NCBI GenBank assembly: GCA_040754375.1
Contig: JBFMCT010000033.1
Span: 1-36,223, forward strand
Reading direction: 5' to 3'
From: Actinomycetota bacterium
Lineage (GTDB): Bacteria > Actinomycetota > Acidimicrobiia > Acidimicrobiales > AC-14
Length of the DNA stretch: 36,223 bases
Shown: positions 33,901 through 36,223 of the stretch, in pieces
How positions within the stretch are numbered: the first letter of the stretch is position 1
How the letters are laid out: each line of letters starts with the position of its first letter
Program-made: the position numbers and the translations under genes
Notes under the pieces: generated by a model
Databases searched by the model: none
What the model was told of the DNA's origin: nothing
What the model saw: only the letters and a program-made list of their open reading frames with translations

Positions 33901-36223
33901 CGCCGGGGGCCTGGGCCTCGGGGGCGAAGGCGGGACCGGAGGCGAGGGCGGGCCGGCCACGGGGGGCGACGGCGCGGCGGGCGGCGAGGGTGGCGCGGCC
34001 TCGGGCAGCCCGGCGGCCACGGGCGGGACCAGCGTGGCTTCCGGCTCGGCGGCGGGCGGCGCCGGCGGGGCGGCGTCGATCGTGCTCGACGGGCCCCACG
34101 CCGCCTCGGGCCGCTCGGGTGCCTCCGACGCCCAGTCCTCGGCCACGAACACGGGCGAGACGGGCGCGGCCTGGTCCACCGCCGTCTCCAGCCCGACGGC
34201 CACCTCGGGCCCTTCGGGGGCCACGGGCGCCACCGGGGCGGCCACCGCCGGCCCGACGGCCACCAACACGGGGGTGCTGGGCACGGCCAGCGCGACCGGC
34301 GGGGCGGCCACGTCGGGCCCCTCGGGTGGGTCGGGGACCACGGGCGACGCCATCGCCGAGGGCGAGGCCACTGCCCGAGCGTCCACCGGTGCCCACGCCG
34401 GCTCGGCGTCGGAGTCGGGGGCCACGGGCTCGGCCACCAACACCTCTTTCATGAACGTCGTGGCCGGCTCCGGCGGGGACGGCGGCTCGGCCCAGCCCGT
34501 GGCCGGCCCGGGCGGTGACGCCCTCGCCACGGTGTCGGCCGGGGCCGGCGGAGCCGGTGGCCAGGGCGGGGCAGCCACGGGCGGGCCGGGTGGGGCCGGC
34601 GGTACTGGCGGCACGGGCCTGGGTGGCCCGGGCGGGGCGGGCGGGCCCGGGGGCAGCACCGGTGACGTCACGGCCGTGGCCGACATGGCCGACGCCGTGG
34701 CCCTGGGGGGGACCGGGGGTGACGGCGGGGCCGGGGCGGGCGGCGGCTTCGGCATCGGCGGCCAAGGCGGCGCCGGCGGCGCCGGCGGAGCTGGCGCTGG
34801 AGGGAACGGGGGGGCCGGGGGCGTAGGGGGGACCGCCTCGGGCAACCCGACGGCCACCGGCGGCACCAGCACAGCGACCGGCGAGGCGGGCGGGGGGGCT
34901 GGCGGGGCGGCCAGCCTCACCGCCGCCCCGTCGGCCCGCTCGGGCGAGTCGGGAGCCTCCGCGGCCCGATCGAGCTCGACCAACACGGGGGCCACGGGGG
35001 CGGCCACGGCGGCCGCCACCTCGGCGCCGAACGCCACTTCGGGCCCGTCGGGCGCCACCGGGGCGACCGGCGCCGCCACCTCGGCCCCCACGGCGTCGAA
35101 CACGGCCACCAATGGCACGGCCACGGCCACCGGTGGACCGGCCACCTCGGGCCCCTCCGGCGCCTCGGGGGCCACGGGCGAGGCCCGGGCCACGGGGACG
35201 GCCGCGGCGGCCGCGTCCTCGGGGGCGGACAGCGTCTCGGGCTCGTCCTCGGGTGACACCGGGGTGGCTGCCAACCTGACGATCGCCACCGTGGTCGGCG
35301 GGGCCGGGGGCGCGGGCGGGTCGGCCGACGCCATCAGCGCGGGCGGGGGGACGGCCGCCAGCACCGTGTCCGCCGGCAGTGGCGGCTCGGGCGGTCCGGG
35401 CGGGGCAGCCGCCGGCGGGGCGGGCGGCGCGGGTGGCGAAGGAGGGACAGGAGCAGGCGGTTTCGGCGGCGACGGAGGTGCGGGCGGCGCATCGGGCGCG
35501 GTGGTCGCGGCCGGCCAGGACGCCGGCTCGGTGGTGGCCGTCGGCGGGACGGGCGGCGCGGGCGGGAGCGGGAGCGAAGGCGGCATCGCTGTCGGGGGTG
35601 CTGGCGGGGCCGGGGCCGGGGGCGGCCAGGCCACCGGCGGCGAGGGCGGGGCCGGGGCGGCGGGCGGCCAGGCTGCGGGGGACCCGGTGGCCGTGGGCGG
35701 CGCGTCGATCACGTCGTCGGCCGCCGGTGGGGGCGCAGGGGGCTCGGCCCGGGCCGACTTCGGCAGCCCGGACGCCCGGTCGGGGGCCTCGGGGCCGTCC
35801 GACGCCCAGTCGTCGGCCACCAACACGGCCAGCACGGGTGGGGCCACGGCCACGTCCACTTCGGCGCCCACGGCTGTCTCCGGCCCCTCGGGGGCCAGCG
35901 GCTCGACGGGAGAGGCCTCTTCCGGCCGCCAGGGTGCCGCCACCTCGGGAGCGTCGGGGGCGACGGGCACGACCGGCGACGCCACTGCCACCGGGGGCGC
36001 GACGGCGACGGCCGCCTCGGGGGCGCACTCGGGTTCGGCGTCGACGACCGGGGCCACGGGCGACGCGTCCAACTTCAGCGACGCGCTGGTCACGGCCGGC
36101 AGCGGCGGGGCCGGGGGCGAGGCCGTGGCTCTGGCCGGGCCGGCCGGGGCCGCCGTCGCGGGCGTCGTCGGGGGCGCGGGCGGCAACGGGGGCGAGGGCG
36201 GGGCGGCCACCGCGGGTGCGGGC
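30974..36223 (+). CDS. Giant secreted Gly/Ala/Ser/Thr-rich modular repeat protein (3' end outside window)
   Basis: The frame is open for 1750 codons to the window edge. The N-terminus has a basic stretch and a hydrophobic core (TALVGAVLCTLLVFLGAG) with likely cleavage after AVA near residue 47, so it is exported. The rest is Gly/Ala/Ser/Thr with almost no Lys or Arg and only scattered Asp/Asn. Two modules alternate. Module B (GGASI...GGAGGAAS...AQSSA-N-GATG) begins at 31460, 32381, 33200, 34022, 34859 and 35699. Module A begins with A-x-N and then a collagen-like or PGRS-like glycine block. There is no PE or PPE domain and no visible anchor in the window. The start GTG 30974 (or GTG 30956) lacks a ribosome-binding site. 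A cell-surface, adhesive or structural role is inference. The opposite strand is also open over most of this stretch, purely from base composition. Confidence 0.8.
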   Translation, partial: MSPKAAPVLFTPISRPPQSVFRDLTALVGAVLCTLLVFLGAGPAVATSEPANTPTTGTTLANTTTGTTPSATANAGASPQATSAATGPASASANASSSANSGSSSSASSQSGATGNASNTINGVVVGGDGGAGGTASPVAGPGGAASNNVTGAVVPGSSTSTGGASIGAATANGGAGGAASVVLSPTAQSGSSGAATAQSSASNSGATGNAVSTAIASPSATSGSSGGTGGAPAGGASNPFAVNTGVLGIAPVNNRPVSMVSSSADSGGSPFGGAGTAAGPPGHGGGAASGQAATGGPTGFGGLVAPGGPAPTASTTTNNSGANHNNPAGPAGGPNGSGLTPLGGPGAPVAPALPTAPVAPGPADAAAGKVTPTGANAHGTTAGQGPASSSGPVATLGSALGKGNSGSTSGSGAASGTTGSATNTSSVGALGGNGGTGGTAGPATAGGGDATAAVFGTIGPSGASPSSTGGASISTADANGGMGGAATVTLDGPTAVSGSSGASTAHSSSTNSGATGDAVSSATSSPSSVSGATGATGATGATTSAPSATNSAPLGNVSAAGGDAASGASGNSGATGGASAWGQAESSANSGAQSATTSLSGTTGAASNFTDVVVTGGAGGAGGTALPVAGPGGSAAATVMGGLGGSGGVGGAMAGGAGGAAGAGGFGLGNPGAPGGTGGTAGPVVGDIAIGGVGGPGGPGGLGGDGFGAPGGAGGAGAGATAGNGSAGGAGGTASGSPVARGGASIASGTADGGAGGAASFSAAPVATTGASGAATGQSSASNTAATGAASSSSSSSPVAQSGRSGGTGATGDADASPTAANSGVLGSASATGGDATSGPSGDSGATGSATAIGSAISNASTGATAESTALSGASGEASNETFATVAGGTGGSGGWAAPVAAGGGAAIAEVAGGAGGTAGAGGAATGGTGAGGGAGGDGFGGPGGAGGDGGGAGAVTSVDGTAVGGLGGAGGAGGAGGLGLGGEGGTGGEGGPATGGDGAAGGEGGAASGSPAATGGTSVASGSAAGGAGGAASIVLDGPHAASGRSGASDAQSSATNTGETGAAWSTAVSSPTATSGPSGATGATGAATAGPTATNTGVLGTASATGGAATSGPSGGSGTTGDAIAEGEATARASTGAHAGSASESGATGSATNTSFMNVVAGSGGDGGSAQPVAGPGGDALATVSAGAGGAGGQGGAATGGPGGAGGTGGTGLGGPGGAGGPGGSTGDVTAVADMADAVALGGTGGDGGAGAGGGFGIGGQGGAGGAGGAGAGGNGGAGGVGGTASGNPTATGGTSTATGEAGGGAGGAASLTAAPSARSGESGASAARSSSTNTGATGAATAAATSAPNATSGPSGATGATGAATSAPTASNTATNGTATATGGPATSGPSGASGATGEARATGTAAAAASSGADSVSGSSSGDTGVAANLTIATVVGGAGGAGGSADAISAGGGTAASTVSAGSGGSGGPGGAAAGGAGGAGGEGGTGAGGFGGDGGAGGASGAVVAAGQDAGSVVAVGGTGGAGGSGSEGGIAVGGAGGAGAGGGQATGGEGGAGAAGGQAAGDPVAVGGASITSSAAGGGAGGSARADFGSPDARSGASGPSDAQSSATNTASTGGATATSTSAPTAVSGPSGASGSTGEASSGRQGAATSGASGATGTTGDATATGGATATAASGAHSGSASTTGATGDASNFSDALVTAGSGGAGGEAVALAGPAGAAVAGVVGGAGGNGGEGGAATAGAG
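31322..36223 (+). repeat. Two-module tandem repeat, period about 816-840 bp
   Basis: Module A starts (the Ala of A-x-N): 31322, 32237, 32792, 33608, 34433, 35267, 36065. Module B starts (GGAS/GGTS): 31460, 32381, 33200, 34022, 34859, 35699. Module B to the next A is 411, 408, 411, 408 and 366 bp in units 2-6, but 777 in unit 1. Module A is 138 and 144 bp in the first two units and 408, 414, 426 and 432 in the next four. All spacings are multiples of 3. Copies are similar at protein level but well diverged at DNA level. Confidence 0.75.

Noticed and set aside
30595-36210. A 1871-codon open frame on the minus strand, Pro/Ala/Val-rich
   Set aside because: It is the mirror of the plus-strand Gly/Ala/Ser/Thr gene: its third codon positions coincide with those of the plus frame, so G/C-only wobble removes stops on both strands. 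It runs on through the CAT tRNA and has no signal peptide, while the plus frame has a signal peptide and ordered modules.
30974-36223. Annotation of the giant protein as PE_PGRS
   Set aside because: The composition is similar, but there is no PE domain, the signal peptide is of ordinary Sec type, and the period differs.

Overview
The window is about 36 kb of very GC-rich DNA. Third codon positions are almost all G or C, and GTG and TTG starts are common. Four genes or gene remnants have a TANNNT box 6-8 nt before the start codon, as expected for leaderless transcripts. Together with the protein types (single-chain GlyRS, actinobacterial-type IF-2, primary sigma factor with a long N-terminal extension), this points to a chromosomal segment of a high-GC actinobacterium. 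A deep branch such as Acidimicrobiia is my guess; the sequence alone does not prove it.

Layout. (1) 1-6369 (+): a translation and RNA-processing operon, infB (5' end outside the window) - DUF503/ylxP - rbfA - DHH phosphoesterase - truB - ribF, with gaps or overlaps of a few bases. (2) 6341-7255 (-): a YihY-type membrane protein whose 3' end overlaps ribF. (3) 7285-8714 (+): uppS and recO, overlapping by 4 bp. (4) 8772-9179: a long AT-rich palindrome and a truncated AbiEi-like winged-helix gene, wedged before glyS. (5) 9191-13811 (+): glyS, a small zinc-ribbon protein, a strongly structured intergenic element, and ppdK. (6) 13853-17605 (+): the tldD/tldE pair, a lipoprotein, and a 62-residue zinc-ribbon protein. 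(7) 17724-18149 (-): a DUF985 cupin, divergent from a class A penicillin-binding protein (18218-20320, +), followed by a secreted His-rich peptide and a cold-shock gene with a perfect 16-bp hairpin in its promoter/leader. (8) 25313-21099 (-): a five-gene operon of SRPBCC protein, FAD-linked oxidase, alpha/beta hydrolase with a Cys in the nucleophile position, SDR dehydrogenase and an unknown protein. This looks like a small oxidative pathway for a lipid-like or alcohol substrate (inference). (9) 26243-25590 (-) msrA, then a 54-codon TIR-domain remnant, then dnaG-rpoD (+) bridged by an 11-codon ORF. (10) A YtxH-like gene (-), tRNA-Asn(GTT) (-), tRNA with CAT anticodon (+). (11) 30974 to the window end (+): the first 1750 codons of a giant secreted Gly/Ala/Ser/Thr-rich protein built from two alternating modules.

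Most of the window is core housekeeping: translation initiation and ribosome maturation, flavin synthesis, undecaprenyl phosphate and peptidoglycan synthesis, DNA repair, primer synthesis and sigma factor. Accessory signals are concentrated in a few places: the AbiEi and TIR remnants (both fragments of defence-type families), the structured element before ppdK, the oxidase/hydrolase operon, and above all the giant modular repeat protein at the right edge. That protein is the best candidate for something undescribed.
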